From Streptomyces cellostaticus (lineage in GTDB: Bacteria; Actinomycetota; Actinomycetes; Streptomycetales; Streptomycetaceae), in contig NZ_JALLIN010000002.1 in assembly GCF_023630175.1 (NCBI RefSeq), positions 124,001 to 188,000 on the forward strand: 64,000 bases of DNA, in the 5' to 3' direction. The notes under the pieces were generated by a model. It had not been told where the DNA came from, made no database searches, and saw only the letters and a list, made by a program, of their open reading frames with translations. Of the stretch, positions 17,615 through 26,321 are shown piece after piece. The position numbers and the translations under genes were made by a program. Each line of letters opens with the position of its first letter. Position 1 is the first letter of the stretch.

Positions 17615-18583
17615 ATGGATCTGACTGTGTGGCGGGCCTTCGTGACCGTGTGCCGGACCGGATCGCTGTCGGCGGCTGCAGCCGAGCTGCATCACACGCA
17701 GTCGGCCGTCTCCCGGCAGATCGCCGGGCTGGAGCGGCAGCTCGGCGTGCTCCTGGTGGAGCGCCACGCGCGTGGTGTGCGTCCGACGCCGGCCGGTGAG
17801 GTGTTCCGGCGCCACGCCCTGGCCACACTCAACGAGGCCGACCGCGCCGTTCGCGCGGTACGCGACGCTCGTGACGGAGTGTGCGATCGGCCCCTGGCCA
17901 TCGGAGCGACGCCGTCCCTCGCCGCGGGGATCGTCCCCGAAGCCGTCCGCAGCCTGCTGCAGCAGGCCGGGTCCGTCCGGTGGAGCCTGCTCCCCGGCCT
18001 GAGCGCGCAGCTGCACGGCCGCGTGGTCGCCGGCGATCTCGACCTCGCCGTCGTCACCGACGCCCCGCCCGGGCTGGCCGTCGACCCGCGGGTCGAACGC
18101 CGGTTCCTCGGGCTGGACGAGATGGTCGTCGTACTGCCCGTTGGCCATCCGCTGGCCGGGGGCGGGCCGGTGCGCATCGAGGCGCTGGCCGATCAGACCT
18201 GGGTCGAGGACAACGAGGGCTCGGCGGCGCTCCTGGGCCGGCACGCCGCCCGCGCCGGAGTCAGCGCCCGCATCGACCTCGCCGCGGCCGATCTGCCCGG
18301 CAAGCTGGCTCTGGTCGCCACCGGTCACGCCATCGCGTTGGTCCCCGGAGCGCTGACGCGCGCGCTGAGGGCCGACGTCACCACGGTCGGCCTGGTGGAT
18401 CCCCCGACCCGCGGTGTCTACACGATCACACCGCGCCGCGACGCCCACCCCCGCGCAGCGCCCCTGCTCGAACTGCTCGCCGCGGCCTTCGCCTCGATCC
18501 GTCCGGCACCGGCTCCGCCCGGGTCCGGCACGACGGACGACCAGGCCGCCGCGCAGCCTCACGACGGCATCACGGACGCGTGA
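17615..18583 (+). CDS. LysR family transcriptional regulator
   Basis: 322 residues. N-terminal winged helix-turn-helix (TGSLSAAAAELHHTQSAVSRQIAGLERQLG, about 14-44) followed by the linker helix and the two-lobed substrate-binding domain (PLAIGATPSLAAGIVPEAV onward). ATG start. It lies divergently from the fused oxidoreductase, the usual arrangement of a LysR protein and its target. The C-terminal about 30 residues are Pro/Gly/Asp-rich and probably disordered. Confidence 0.88.
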   Translation: MDLTVWRAFVTVCRTGSLSAAAAELHHTQSAVSRQIAGLERQLGVLLVERHARGVRPTPAGEVFRRHALATLNEADRAVRAVRDARDGVCDRPLAIGATPSLAAGIVPEAVRSLLQQAGSVRWSLLPGLSAQLHGRVVAGDLDLAVVTDAPPGLAVDPRVERRFLGLDEMVVVLPVGHPLAGGGPVRIEALADQTWVEDNEGSAALLGRHAARAGVSARIDLAAADLPGKLALVATGHAIALVPGALTRALRADVTTVGLVDPPTRGVYTITPRRDAHPRAAPLLELLAAAFASIRPAPAPPGSGTTDDQAAAQPHDGITDA

Positions 18584-18708
18584 GCCGGGATCGGCACGGT
18601 CGGGAGACCGCCGTTTCCTCCAACTGCCGGACGCGGTCCGGCGTTCGGGTGTCCGGACCACCGGCGGCGCGACTACCCCCATGACGATTCCCACGGGCAA
18701 AAAACGAA

Positions 18709-18760
18709 AGATCCCGCCCGACTCGTAGAGTTGGACGGGATCTCGTGAACCCTTCACGAG
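18709..18760. terminator. double hairpin downstream of LysR gene
   Basis: First hairpin 18709-18743: AGATCCCGCCCGACTC pairs with GAGTTGGACGGGATCT (two G-U type mismatches). Second hairpin 18742-18760: CTCGTGAA-CCC-TTCACGAG, perfect. They lie just outside the left att site of the integrated element. Confidence 0.7.
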
Positions 18761-18780
18761 CTGACTCGCGAACGGCTCTG

Positions 18781-18827
18781 TGCGTGGACCTGAGGGGAGT
18801 TGAACCCCTGGCCCCCTCGATGCGAAC
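18781..18827 (-). repeat. attachment-site copy (tRNA-Ala 3' half)
   Basis: 46 of 47 bases match the 3' half of the tRNA-Ala gene at 20583-20629, ending inside the anticodon stem; no tRNA 5' half follows. It is the distal att site left by integration. Confidence 0.85.
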
Positions 18828-19246
18828 TATGGGCATGGTGGTCGCTGAGGTCTCCTGGGCTGGTGGCGTACCTGGCTAGGGGCAAAGGCGGTTGGCGCTG
18901 GTCGGTGGGGTTGCTGTACTTCGCTGCGGTACTGCAACGGTCCAGAGGTGCTGGCCGAGCAGCAACGGGCCGGCCTGGGCTCCAGCTCGGTCATTAGCCG
19001 AAGAAGTGCAGGACCGGCTCCGTGGACTGCGGCCCTGAACCCGGCCAACCCTGCGACCTGCGACCTGCGAACTTGGCTGTCGGTGGTTGTCAGCGTTGGT
19101 TGTCCTTGAGCACCTTCCGACGGCCCACAGGCGACCCGGAGCGGAACTCGCCTTCAAAGCGGCTATGGGTGCCGAAGGTGCTCATCTCCCGGCTGCGCTC
19201 GCGCAGGAGCGCCCCGCAGCACGTGGCTTCGGGGCGCCAGTGGGGT
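18828..19246. other. non-coding element DNA with an int-end repeat
   Basis: No convincing gene. At 18910-18938 the stretch GTTGCTGTACTTCGCTGCGG repeats, with small changes, the bases directly after the integrase stop at 20514-20535 (GTTGCTGTACTTCACTGCTG). The left copy is itself a dyad, GTTGCTGTAC facing GTACTGCAAC. Such matching end sequences could be arm-type integrase sites. Confidence 0.5.
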
Positions 19247-19435
19247 CTAGTCGACCATCTGTCCGTCGTACATACCGCCACTGCAGGTGTTGGTCGCCCA
19301 ATTGACCGTTCCGCCGCCCTGCTCGCACTCACCCGGGGTGAGGCTGGCGGCGGTGGCCGTGGCGGCGCCTGTGAGCCCGAGTCCGGCGAGGGCTGCCGTG
19401 GCGATGACGGCGGCGAGGATTCGTCGAATGCGCAT
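19247..19435 (-). CDS. small secreted protein
   Basis: 62 residues. A signal peptide is clear: basic start MRIRR, hydrophobic core AAVIATAALAGLGL, and an AxA-type site near residue 28-30 (ATATAA). The mature part is only about 32 residues (SLTPGECEQGGGTVNWATNTCSGG), with two Cys that could form one disulphide. AAAGG precedes the ATG by a proper distance. No family recognised. Located within the tRNA-Ala element. Confidence 0.65.
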   Translation of the reverse strand: MRIRRILAAVIATAALAGLGLTGAATATAASLTPGECEQGGGTVNWATNTCSGGMYDGQMVD

Positions 19436-19927
19436 TTGGTTTGCCTTTCACGGATTGCCTCGGTTGGGACAGTGTGCGCACCTCTCCATCCTGTGCACAG
19501 CATCCGGGGTACGCCATTCGAGGGAAGGGCGGCCATCGGTCGCCGGGGCGTGGGCGCAAGTGATCGTCGGTTGTGCGGACGATCCAGAGCCTGCGCGTAG
19601 GCATGCGGTTGGCGTAGCGGCTTTGGGCTGGAGCTGCTTTGGGGCGAGTGATCATGGCCCCGTAAGCTTCCGGCGCGTCGGGCAGTCAGTTGACCTCCCC
19701 GTTAAAGCACGACGTTGGGGCCGTGATCTTCGAGGCTCGCACCAAAGTGGCTGGCTAAAGTCGCGGAGCCGACCGCCCCAGCCGCGACGTGTCGTGACCT
19801 CATGCCGCTGGCCAACCCTTACCAGGGCGCGCGTCGGCGCAGCGCGGGCGGAGCGGGCCGGAGGCAGGAGCGGCGCCCGCAGCGGAGCCGGGAGCGCGCC
19901 CGGCGGAGCGGAGCGCAGCCGGGGCTT
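19436..19927. other. non-coding element DNA
   Basis: No credible gene found. The first 150 bases must hold the promoter of the small secreted protein. From about 19830 to 19925 the + strand is purine-rich low complexity (repeated GCGGAG/GGAGC units). Confidence 0.5.
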
Positions 19928-20514
19928 GATGAGGTAGGGAAATCCGTAACTGGAGCGGCAGAGCCGGGCCTAGGCTCGAAGCGGCTCGACAAACTCACCG
20001 TGCGGGACGTGAGGAACTGGGTGAACGGCCTCCTGGAGCAGTGCCAGTGCTGCGCTCAGGGCCTCGACGCCAAGCGGGGCACTTCGCGCTGCTGCGCCAT
20101 CGCCGAGTGCTGCGAACGGATCCCGTCCCGCCGCACCGTGCAAGATGCGCGTGCTGTCCTGCGGTCGGCGCGGAACAGGAGCTCTCCCGACAGGCGGCCG
20201 GTGAGCTATGGACGGCAAACGACTTCGTGTTCACCACGCGCTACGGCACGCCTTTGGAGCCGCGCAACTTCAACCGCCGGTTCATGGACCGCTCCGCCCG
20301 CGCCGGCGTCCGCCAGATCCGGCTGCACGACACCCGGCACACCTGTGGCTCGCTGCTCGCGGCCCTGGACGTGCATCCCCGCGTCGCCATGCAGATCCTT
20401 CGGCACAGCAAAATCGCGGTCACCATGGAGGTGTACACGCACGTCCCATCCGAAGCGACTCGCCGGGCGCTGCGCAAGCTGGGCAAGCATCTCGGGAAAC
20501 AAGATCCGAAGTAG
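19928..20514 (+). pseudogene. tyrosine recombinase/integrase, internally deleted
   Basis: Two pieces of one integrase in different frames. The first (about 19928-20165) carries the core-binding style sequence LDKLTVRDVRNWVNGL and the arm IPSRRTVQDARAVLRSA. The second (about 20205-20513) carries the catalytic C-terminus: NDFVFTTRYGTPLEPRNFNRRF, then LHDTRHTCGSLL with His and Arg, LRHSKIAVTMEVYTHV with the nucleophile Tyr. The N-terminus and the region with the first catalytic Arg are missing, so it should be inactive. It abuts tRNA-Ala, its integration target. Confidence 0.8.
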
Positions 20515-20543
20515 TTGCTGTACTTCACTGCTGTATAGCACGT

Positions 20544-20579
20544 CAAAGCCCCGGTCGAGAGATCTCGACCGGGGCTTTG
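20544..20579. terminator. bidirectional terminator between integrase and tRNA-Ala
   Basis: Perfect 17-bp arms (CAAAGCCCCGGTCGAGA and its complement) with a 2-nt loop and T/A-containing flanks. Confidence 0.85.
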
Positions 20580-20586
20580 AGCTGCG

Positions 20587-20660
20587 TGGACCTGAGGGGA
20601 TTTGAACCCCTGGCCCCCTCGATGCGAACGAGGTGCGCTACCGGACTGCGCCACAGGCCC
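20587..20660 (-). tRNA. tRNA-Ala(CGC)
   Basis: Cloverleaf reads GGGCCTG acceptor, anticodon stem CCTCG/CGAGG with loop TTCGCAT (anticodon CGC, reads GCG alanine codons), and T-arm GGGTTCAAATCCC. Acceptor pairs with CAGGTCC (one G-U). The 3' CCA is not encoded. Its 3' half serves as the attB of the neighbouring element. Confidence 0.9.
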
Positions 20661-20711
20661 TTGCAACGAGTGAAACTCTAGCATCCCCGTCGGGGTGCTT
20701 GGAAATCCGTT

Positions 20712-20727
20712 CCCTGACTGGTCAGGG
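20712..20727 (-). terminator. short hairpin after sepX-like gene
   Basis: CCCTGAC-TG-GTCAGGG, perfect 7-2-7, about 27 nt past the stop. Confidence 0.55.
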
Positions 20728-20753
20728 GCGGGCTTCCGAGGGGGTGACGGCTG

Positions 20754-22022
20754 TCACTCGTTGGCCGCGCGCGGCCGGTCGCCGTCCTCGTACTGGTCGA
20801 AGAGCGGGGTGCGTCCGCGTTCACGGGCCCGGCGTGCGGAAGCCGCGCCGGCGGCCGCCCCGCGCGAGCGGGACCGGGCGGGCGGGACCGAGTCACCGCG
20901 ACCCTCGGCCGGCGCCGGCTCGCGCTCGGCGGCCGGCCGGTCCGCCCCGGCGTCCGGCGCGTGGCCGTCCTGCTCCGGCACCAGGGGGCCGGAGCGCGCC
21001 GAACTCCAGGCGTCGGGAGCACCGAGGTCGACGTCGGAGGTGGCCCGGGGCGCGACCGGCGCGGTCACGTAGGTGGGCAGCGGTACCGGCACCGGGTCCC
21101 AACTGTCCCCGTGGCCGGGCCGGCGCTGCCGCTCGCGCTGCTGGTCGACCCATTCGGCGTGGTCGGTCTGCTCGACGAGGGCGCGGCGGTCGGCCGCGAG
21201 CGCGGACATGCCGGTCTCGGTCCCGGGCGCCGGCTCCTCGTCCGGTTCGTCGGGGGCCGGCTCCGCCTCCAGGGGCGCGCGCCGCCGCGGCTGGCGCTCG
21301 CGCAGGCTGCGGGCGGCGTCCTCGGCGCGGCGGCGGTCCATGTGGTACGCGAAGCGGCGGCGCTCCTGCGTGCGCAGGTACCCGATGTAGCCGCTGAGCA
21401 TGAGGGCGGGCACGCCCGGCGCCCAGAGGAAGGCGAGGCCGCCGACGGCGGCGACGATGGCGCCGGCGGTGAAGGCGACGAAGAGCATGACGGTGGTGCG
21501 CCGTCGGCGCGCGAGCACCTTGGAGCGCCGGGCGCGCGCCGCGGCCGCCTGTGCCGAGGCCGTGTTCCGCGGGGCGGGCACCCGGGCCTGCGCCGGCACG
21601 GGCACCGAACCGGTCGCGGGCTTCGGCCCGGACGAGGATCTGGGCGTCGCGGGGGACGGCTTGGGCGCCGGGAGGCCGGACCGGTCGCGCGCCGGTTCGG
21701 TCCGGTCCGCCTGCTCGGGTTCGCCGTCGGCGCGGTTCTGACGGCGGGTCGGAGGCATGGCGAAGGACCGGACGTCCACCGAGTCGGTGACGGCGTCCGG
21801 GTCTCCGGCGTCCGGCTCCCCCTCCTGGGTGGAGCGCGCCCGCAGGTCCTTGGCGTACCGGCGCTCCATGCCCGCCCGTCCGGACAGCAGCCGGATGGCG
21901 GTACTGAAGCGTTCCGTCGGACGGGCCTCGTTCAGCTCGTCCTGCCTACGGAGCCACATCGGCACCAAGTAGGCGGCCCAGGCCCCGACGATGACTGCGT
22001 AGATGAGGCCGCTGCTGCTCAC
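20754..22022 (-). CDS. sepX: SepX/GlpR-type divisome membrane protein
   Basis: 422 residues. An N-terminal membrane helix (GLIYAVIVGAWAAYLVPMWLRRQDEL, about 4-22) is followed by a cytoplasmic linker, then two closely spaced helices (about 190-230, TVMLFVAFTAGAIVAAVGGLAFLW and VPALMLSGYIGYL) and a long charged, Pro/Arg-rich tail. This topology and start match SepX of Streptomyces and GlpR of Corynebacterium, the membrane receptor of the gephyrin-like MoeA homologue Glp in cell division. The gene order (5-FCL, galU, moeA, GNAT, this gene) supports it. GTG start. Assignment rests on remembered family features. Confidence 0.72.
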   Translation of the reverse strand: MSSSGLIYAVIVGAWAAYLVPMWLRRQDELNEARPTERFSTAIRLLSGRAGMERRYAKDLRARSTQEGEPDAGDPDAVTDSVDVRSFAMPPTRRQNRADGEPEQADRTEPARDRSGLPAPKPSPATPRSSSGPKPATGSVPVPAQARVPAPRNTASAQAAAARARRSKVLARRRRTTVMLFVAFTAGAIVAAVGGLAFLWAPGVPALMLSGYIGYLRTQERRRFAYHMDRRRAEDAARSLRERQPRRRAPLEAEPAPDEPDEEPAPGTETGMSALAADRRALVEQTDHAEWVDQQRERQRRPGHGDSWDPVPVPLPTYVTAPVAPRATSDVDLGAPDAWSSARSGPLVPEQDGHAPDAGADRPAAEREPAPAEGRGDSVPPARSRSRGAAAGAASARRARERGRTPLFDQYEDGDRPRAANE

Positions 22023-22209
22023 GTCTCACACGGTAGAGGGGTTTGCGTGAGGCCATCCGCCAATTGGGCCGGTGTGTCGCACGATCTGGCTGATATTTCG
22101 AGCTTTTTTTGCGACCGATGCGATCAGCGGACCGCGGCAAGTCGCGAATTGAATGTCCCGAGGCGGCTTCCCGGCTCCACTGAATTCGAACACGTATTCA
22201 ATTTTGGAG

Positions 22210-22836
22210 TCAGGCGGGATTCCGCGGGGTGTTCTCCCGCCGGCTCCGCTCAAAACGTGCCCGCCGCCAGCGCGTGAGCAGGCCGTCGGGCACCTCCTCC
22301 GCCGTGAGCGCGTAGACGAGATGATCGCGCCAGGCCCCGTCGATGTGCAGATAACGCGGCCGCAGCCCCTCCTCACGGAATCCGAGCTTCTCCACGACCC
22401 GGCGGCTGGGCCGGTTCTCGGGGCGAATGCAGACCTCGACGCGGTGCAGGCCGACGGTGCGGAAACAGTGGTCGACCGCGAGCGCGACCGCCGTCGGCAT
22501 CACCCCGTGCCCGGCCACCGCCTCGTCCACCCAGTAGCCGACATGGCCCGAGCACATCGACCCCCAGGTGATCCCGGCGACCGTCAACTGCCCGACGAGC
22601 TGCCCGCGGTACTCGATGACGAACGGCAGCATCCGGCCGGCGTTGGCCTCGGACCTGAGATGCCGGACCATCTGCCGGTAGGTCGGCCGGTGGGTGATCG
22701 GCCCGCTGGGCGTGGGCGGCGGGATGGTCGCCTCCCAGGGGCGCAGCCAGTCGCGGTTGCGCCGGTTGACCTCGCGCCAGACCCGCTGGTCGCGCAGTTT
22801 TATCGGCCGGAGGACGACATCGTCGTCGGCCAGCAC
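22210..22836 (-). CDS. RimJ/RimL-like GNAT acetyltransferase
   Basis: 208 residues from GTG 22836, or 216 from CTG 22860. GNAT signatures include LRPIKLRDQRVWREVNRRN (start), the acetyl-CoA segment with VDEAVAGHGVMPTAVALAVDHCF and the tail RPENRPSRRVVEKLGFREEG. The CTG overlaps the mog stop (CTGA) and has GGGGGTG just upstream, whereas the GTG has no ribosome site, so the CTG may be the true start. RimJ-type enzymes acetylate protein N-termini. It is conserved between moeA/glp and glpR in several Actinobacteria. Confidence 0.85.
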   Translation of the reverse strand: MLADDDVVLRPIKLRDQRVWREVNRRNRDWLRPWEATIPPPTPSGPITHRPTYRQMVRHLRSEANAGRMLPFVIEYRGQLVGQLTVAGITWGSMCSGHVGYWVDEAVAGHGVMPTAVALAVDHCFRTVGLHRVEVCIRPENRPSRRVVEKLGFREEGLRPRYLHIDGAWRDHLVYALTAEEVPDGLLTRWRRARFERSRRENTPRNPA

Positions 22837-22856
22837 GACGGGCCAGGACGGGCTGT

Positions 22857-23372
22857 TCAGCTCGCACCCCCACTGCCGGGACCGGGTCTGGGGTGGTCGC
22901 CGCCGCGGATCTGGTCGACGGCGTGGACCAGCAGCGGCTCCAGGACGGCGAGACCGTCCCGCACCCCGCCGCTGGAGCCCGGCAGATTGACGATCAGGGT
23001 CCCCTCCGCCACCCCGGCCAGTCCCCGGGAGAGGGCGGCGGTGGGCACCTTCTCCCGTCCGAACGCGCGGATGGCCTCGGCGATGCCCGGCACCTCGCGG
23101 TCGATCACCCGGCGGGTCGCCTCGGGGGTGCGGTCGGTGGGCGAGATGCCGGTGCCGCCGGTGGTGACGACCACGTCGTAACCGGCCGCCACCGCCGCCC
23201 GCAGCGCCGCCGCCACCGGCTCCCCGTCGGGCACGACCCGCGGCCCGTCCACGGCGAACCCGAAGCGTTCGAGGCCCTGGGCGATCAGCGGGCCGCCCCT
23301 GTCCTCGTAGACCCCGGCGGCGGCCCGGTTGGAGGCGGTGACGACCAGCGCGCGGTACGGCCCGGCCGTCAT
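22857..23372 (-). CDS. mog: molybdenum cofactor protein Mog/MoaB family
   Basis: 171 residues. Molybdopterin-binding fold: [13 protein letters not shown] at the start, [18 protein letters not shown] (about 70-88) and the tail with [12 protein letters not shown]. The family adenylates molybdopterin before molybdenum insertion. ATG overlaps the moaC stop by 4 nt, and its own stop overlaps the next gene, so moaC-mog-GNAT is a coupled operon. Confidence 0.88.
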   Translation of the reverse strand: MTAGPYRALVVTASNRAAAGVYEDRGGPLIAQGLERFGFAVDGPRVVPDGEPVAAALRAAVAAGYDVVVTTGGTGISPTDRTPEATRRVIDREVPGIAEAIRAFGREKVPTAALSRGLAGVAEGTLIVNLPGSSGGVRDGLAVLEPLLVHAVDQIRGGDHPRPGPGSGGAS

Positions 23373-23881
23373 GCCCGGCTCCAGTCGCCCGACTTGCCGC
23401 CCGTCTTCTCCTCCACCCGCACGTCCGTGATGACCGCTCCCTTGTCGACCGCCTTGACCATGTCGATCACGGTGAGCGCGGCGACCGTCACCGCGGTGAG
23501 GGCCTCCATCTCGACACCCGTGCGGTCCGTCGTCCTGACGGTGGCCTCGATGCGCACGGCGTCGTCCGCGACCGACAGGTCCAGTTTCACACCGGACACC
23601 GACAACGGGTGGCACAGCGGGATCAGGTCCGGGGTGCGCTTGGCGCCCATGATGCCCGCGATGCGTGCGGTGGCGAGGGCGTCGCCCTTGGGGACGCCCT
23701 CGCCGCGCAGCAGCTCGACCACCCGGGGTGACACCAGGACCCGGCCGCTCGCGCGCGCGGTGCGGGCGGTCACGTCCTTGCCCGACACGTCGACCATGCG
23801 GGCCGCGCCCGCCGCGTCGATGTGCGTCAGTCGGTCCTGTGCGGCGGCTCCGGGGGTGTCCCCCCGGGAAGGCTCAGTCAT
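23369..23881 (-). CDS. moaC: cyclic pyranopterin monophosphate synthase
   Basis: 170 residues. MoaC signatures [30 protein letters not shown] and [21 protein letters not shown] are present; the family acts with MoaA to make cPMP, the first step of molybdopterin synthesis. Start MTEPSRGD at 23881. 114 bp separate it from moeA upstream; it is translationally coupled to mog. Confidence 0.92.
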   Translation of the reverse strand: MTEPSRGDTPGAAAQDRLTHIDAAGAARMVDVSGKDVTARTARASGRVLVSPRVVELLRGEGVPKGDALATARIAGIMGAKRTPDLIPLCHPLSVSGVKLDLSVADDAVRIEATVRTTDRTGVEMEALTAVTVAALTVIDMVKAVDKGAVITDVRVEEKTGGKSGDWSRA

Positions 23882-23995
23882 GCTGTGTGACGCTCCCGGT
23901 CCGGGCCCGTCGCGGTGCGGTGCGCGGGCCTGCTGTGCGCGACACGGTACCGCCAAGCCGGGCCGGGCACCGGGCCAGGACCCCCGCGGGGGCGC

Positions 23996-25318
23996 TCAGC
24001 CGAGCAGCACGACCTCCACCTCGGCGCCCGGCTCGACGGACTCCACGTCCTCGGGGACGACGATCAGCGCGTCGGCATGGGCCAGCGCCGCGACCAGATG
24101 CGAGCCGGCGCCGCCGACCGGGCGCACCGTGCCGTCGGCGTAGCCGCCGCGCAGGAACTGCCGTCGCCCCTTCGGCGAGCGCAGCGGCCCGTCCGCGGCC
24201 AGGGTGGCCCTGACGCGGGGCCGGTGGACGTCCTCCAGGCCCATCAGGGTGCGGATGGCCGGGCGGACGAACAGCTCGAAGGAGACGTACGACGAGACCG
24301 GGTTGCCGGGCAGGGCCAGCAGGGGGGTGTGGTCGGGGCCGATGGAGCCGAAGCCCTGGGGTTTGCCGGGCTGCATCGCGAGCCTGCGGAACTCCACCCC
24401 GCTGCCCGGCTCGTCCTCGTCCCCGGCGTACGACAGCGCCTCCTTGACGACGTCGTACGCCCCGACGCTCACCCCGCCCGTGGTGACCATCAGGTCGGCG
24501 CGGACGAGCTGGTCCTCGATGGTGGACCGGAGGGTGTCGGCGTCGTCGGCGACGGCGCCGACCCGGTAGGCGATGGCGCCCGCGTCCCGGGCGGCGGCGG
24601 TGAGGGCGAAGCTGTTGGAGTCGTAGATCTGGCCGCTCGCCAGCGCCTCGCCGGGCTGGACGAGTTCGCTGCCCGTGGACAGCACGACCACGCGCGGACG
24701 CGGACGCACCCGCACCGTGCCCCGGCCGACCGCGGCGAGCAGCGCGAGCTGCGGCGGACCGAGGACCGTCCCGGCCTCCAGGGCCAGGTCGCCGGCCTTG
24801 ACGTCGCTGCCCTTGGCCCGCACGTGCGCGCGTGCCTCGGCGGGGCGGTGCACGCGCACGTGCCCTTCGGCGCCCTCGGGCGCCAGACTCCGCGGATGCA
24901 TCCCGGTGACGGGTCCCTCGCCGAGCCCGCCGTCGGTCCATTCGACGGGTACGACGGCCTCGGCGCCGGACGGCAGCGGTGCGCCGGTCATGATGCGGGC
25001 GGCCTGGCCGGGCCCGACCCGCACCGGCTCGCCCGGACCCGCGGCGACGTCGCCGACGACCTCGAGGACGGCGGGGAACTCCTCACTGGCGCCCGCGACG
25101 TCCGCGACCCGTACCGCGTACCCGTCCATGGAGCTGTTGTCGAACGGCGGCAGGGAGACCGGCACCGTGATGTCGTCGACCAGGACGCAGCCCTGGGCGT
25201 CGAGCAGTTGAAGCTCGATGGGTTCGAGGGGTCGGACGCTGCCGAGGATGTCCTCCAGGTGGTCGTCCACCGACCACAGGTCGTCCGGGCCGGCGGGGCG
25301 GGTCGCGGCGCTGCTCAA
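23996..25318 (-). CDS. moeA: MoeA family molybdopterin molybdotransferase (Glp-like)
   Basis: 440 residues. MoeA motifs: PFDNSSMDGYAVR (about 58), ARIMTGAPLPSGAEAVVP, VLSTGSELVQPG, TTGGVSVGAYDVVKEAL and LPGNPVSSYVSFELFV. It ligates molybdate to adenylated molybdopterin. Its place between galU and the RimJ-GlpR pair is where Corynebacterium has Glp, a MoeA homologue that also works in division, so a moonlighting role is possible. The TTG start overlaps the galU stop (TTGA); GAGGAG lies 11 nt upstream. Confidence 0.9.
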   Translation of the reverse strand: MSSAATRPAGPDDLWSVDDHLEDILGSVRPLEPIELQLLDAQGCVLVDDITVPVSLPPFDNSSMDGYAVRVADVAGASEEFPAVLEVVGDVAAGPGEPVRVGPGQAARIMTGAPLPSGAEAVVPVEWTDGGLGEGPVTGMHPRSLAPEGAEGHVRVHRPAEARAHVRAKGSDVKAGDLALEAGTVLGPPQLALLAAVGRGTVRVRPRPRVVVLSTGSELVQPGEALASGQIYDSNSFALTAAARDAGAIAYRVGAVADDADTLRSTIEDQLVRADLMVTTGGVSVGAYDVVKEALSYAGDEDEPGSGVEFRRLAMQPGKPQGFGSIGPDHTPLLALPGNPVSSYVSFELFVRPAIRTLMGLEDVHRPRVRATLAADGPLRSPKGRRQFLRGGYADGTVRPVGGAGSHLVAALAHADALIVVPEDVESVEPGAEVEVVLLG

Positions 25319-26226
25319 CGTTGCTGCATCTCCTCGGCTACGTAACTGCGGAGCCAGGTCCGGAAGTCCGGGCCCAGATCCTCACGTTCGCACGCCAGTC
25401 TGACAATGGCACGCAGGTAGTCGCCACGGTCACCGGTGTCGTAGCGGCGGCCCTCGAAGACGACGCCGTGCACCGGGCCGCCGACCTTCTCGTCCTCGGT
25501 GAGCTGCTGGAGGGCGTCGGTGAGCTGGATCTCGCCGCCGCGGCCGGGCTCGGTCTTGCGGAGTATGTCGAAGACGTGCGGGTCGAGCACGTAACGGCCG
25601 ATGACCGCGTAGTGGGAGGGGGCGTCGGCCGGGTCCGGCTTCTCGACCAGCCCGGTCACCTTGACCACGTCGCCGTCGGGGGTGCTCTCCACGGCCGCGC
25701 AGCCGTAGAGGTGGATCTGCTCGGGCGCGACCTCCATGAGGGCGATCACGCTGCCGCCGTGCTGCTCCTGGATCTCGATCATGCGCTGGAGCAGCGGGTC
25801 GCGCGGGTCGATCAGGTCGTCGCCGAGGAGCACGGCGAAGGGCTCCCGGCCGACGTGCGGGGCCGCGCACAGCACGGCATGGCCCAGACCCCTGGGATCG
25901 CCCTGGCGCACGTAGTGCATGGTGGCCAGGTCGCTGGACTCCTGCACCTTCGCGAGCCGCTCGGCGTCACCCTTCTTCTCGAGCGCCGATTCGAGCTCGT
26001 AGTTGCGGTCGAAGTGGTCCTCCAGGGGACGCTTGTTGCGTCCGGTGATCATGAGGACGTCGTCGAGCCCCGCCGACACGGCCTCCTCGACCACGTACTG
26101 GATCGCGGGCTTGTCCACGACCGGCAGCATCTCCTTGGGAGTGGCCTTGGTGGCCGGCAGGAACCGGGTGCCGAGGCCTGCTGCGGGGATGACAGCCTTG
26201 CTGATCCTGGGGTGCGACTGAGTCAT
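25315..26226 (-). CDS. galU: UTP-glucose-1-phosphate uridylyltransferase
   Basis: 303 residues. Nucleotidyltransferase motif AGLGTRFLPATKATPKEMLP (about 16-35), VEEAV, GDDLIDPRDP and VTGLVEKPDPADAPS identify GalU, which makes UDP-glucose for trehalose, glycogen-linked and cell-wall sugar pathways. ATG start. First gene of a minus-strand series (galU-moeA-moaC-mog-GNAT-sepX) and divergent from the cyclo-ligase gene. Confidence 0.95.
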   Translation of the reverse strand: MTQSHPRISKAVIPAAGLGTRFLPATKATPKEMLPVVDKPAIQYVVEEAVSAGLDDVLMITGRNKRPLEDHFDRNYELESALEKKGDAERLAKVQESSDLATMHYVRQGDPRGLGHAVLCAAPHVGREPFAVLLGDDLIDPRDPLLQRMIEIQEQHGGSVIALMEVAPEQIHLYGCAAVESTPDGDVVKVTGLVEKPDPADAPSHYAVIGRYVLDPHVFDILRKTEPGRGGEIQLTDALQQLTEDEKVGGPVHGVVFEGRRYDTGDRGDYLRAIVRLACEREDLGPDFRTWLRSYVAEEMQQR

Positions 26227-26321
26227 GCCGGCAACCCTATCCGGTGCCTTTGCAGGGAATCTGTGGCTCCGGCCAATTGGTACTCATATGAACACATTGA
26301 GGAAGGGGTGCGGAACGACCA

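Larger units (their letters stand above)
18781..20629. mobile_element. remnant of integrative element at tRNA-Ala
   Basis: About 1.85 kb bounded by a 47-bp direct repeat (18781-18827 and 20583-20629, one mismatch) that copies the 3' half of tRNA-Ala(CGC). It contains a deleted tyrosine integrase next to the tRNA, a small secreted protein and mostly non-coding, lower-GC sequence. This is the layout of an actinomycete integrative element that has lost its replication and transfer genes. Confidence 0.8.

Noticed and set aside
18781..18860. Possible second tRNA-Ala gene
   Set aside because: Only the 3' half matches; homology ends in the anticodon stem, so it is an att copy and not a tRNA.
22023..22209. 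WhiA-type GACAC motif upstream of sepX
   Set aside because: A 5-bp motif is expected by chance, and no second supporting feature was found.
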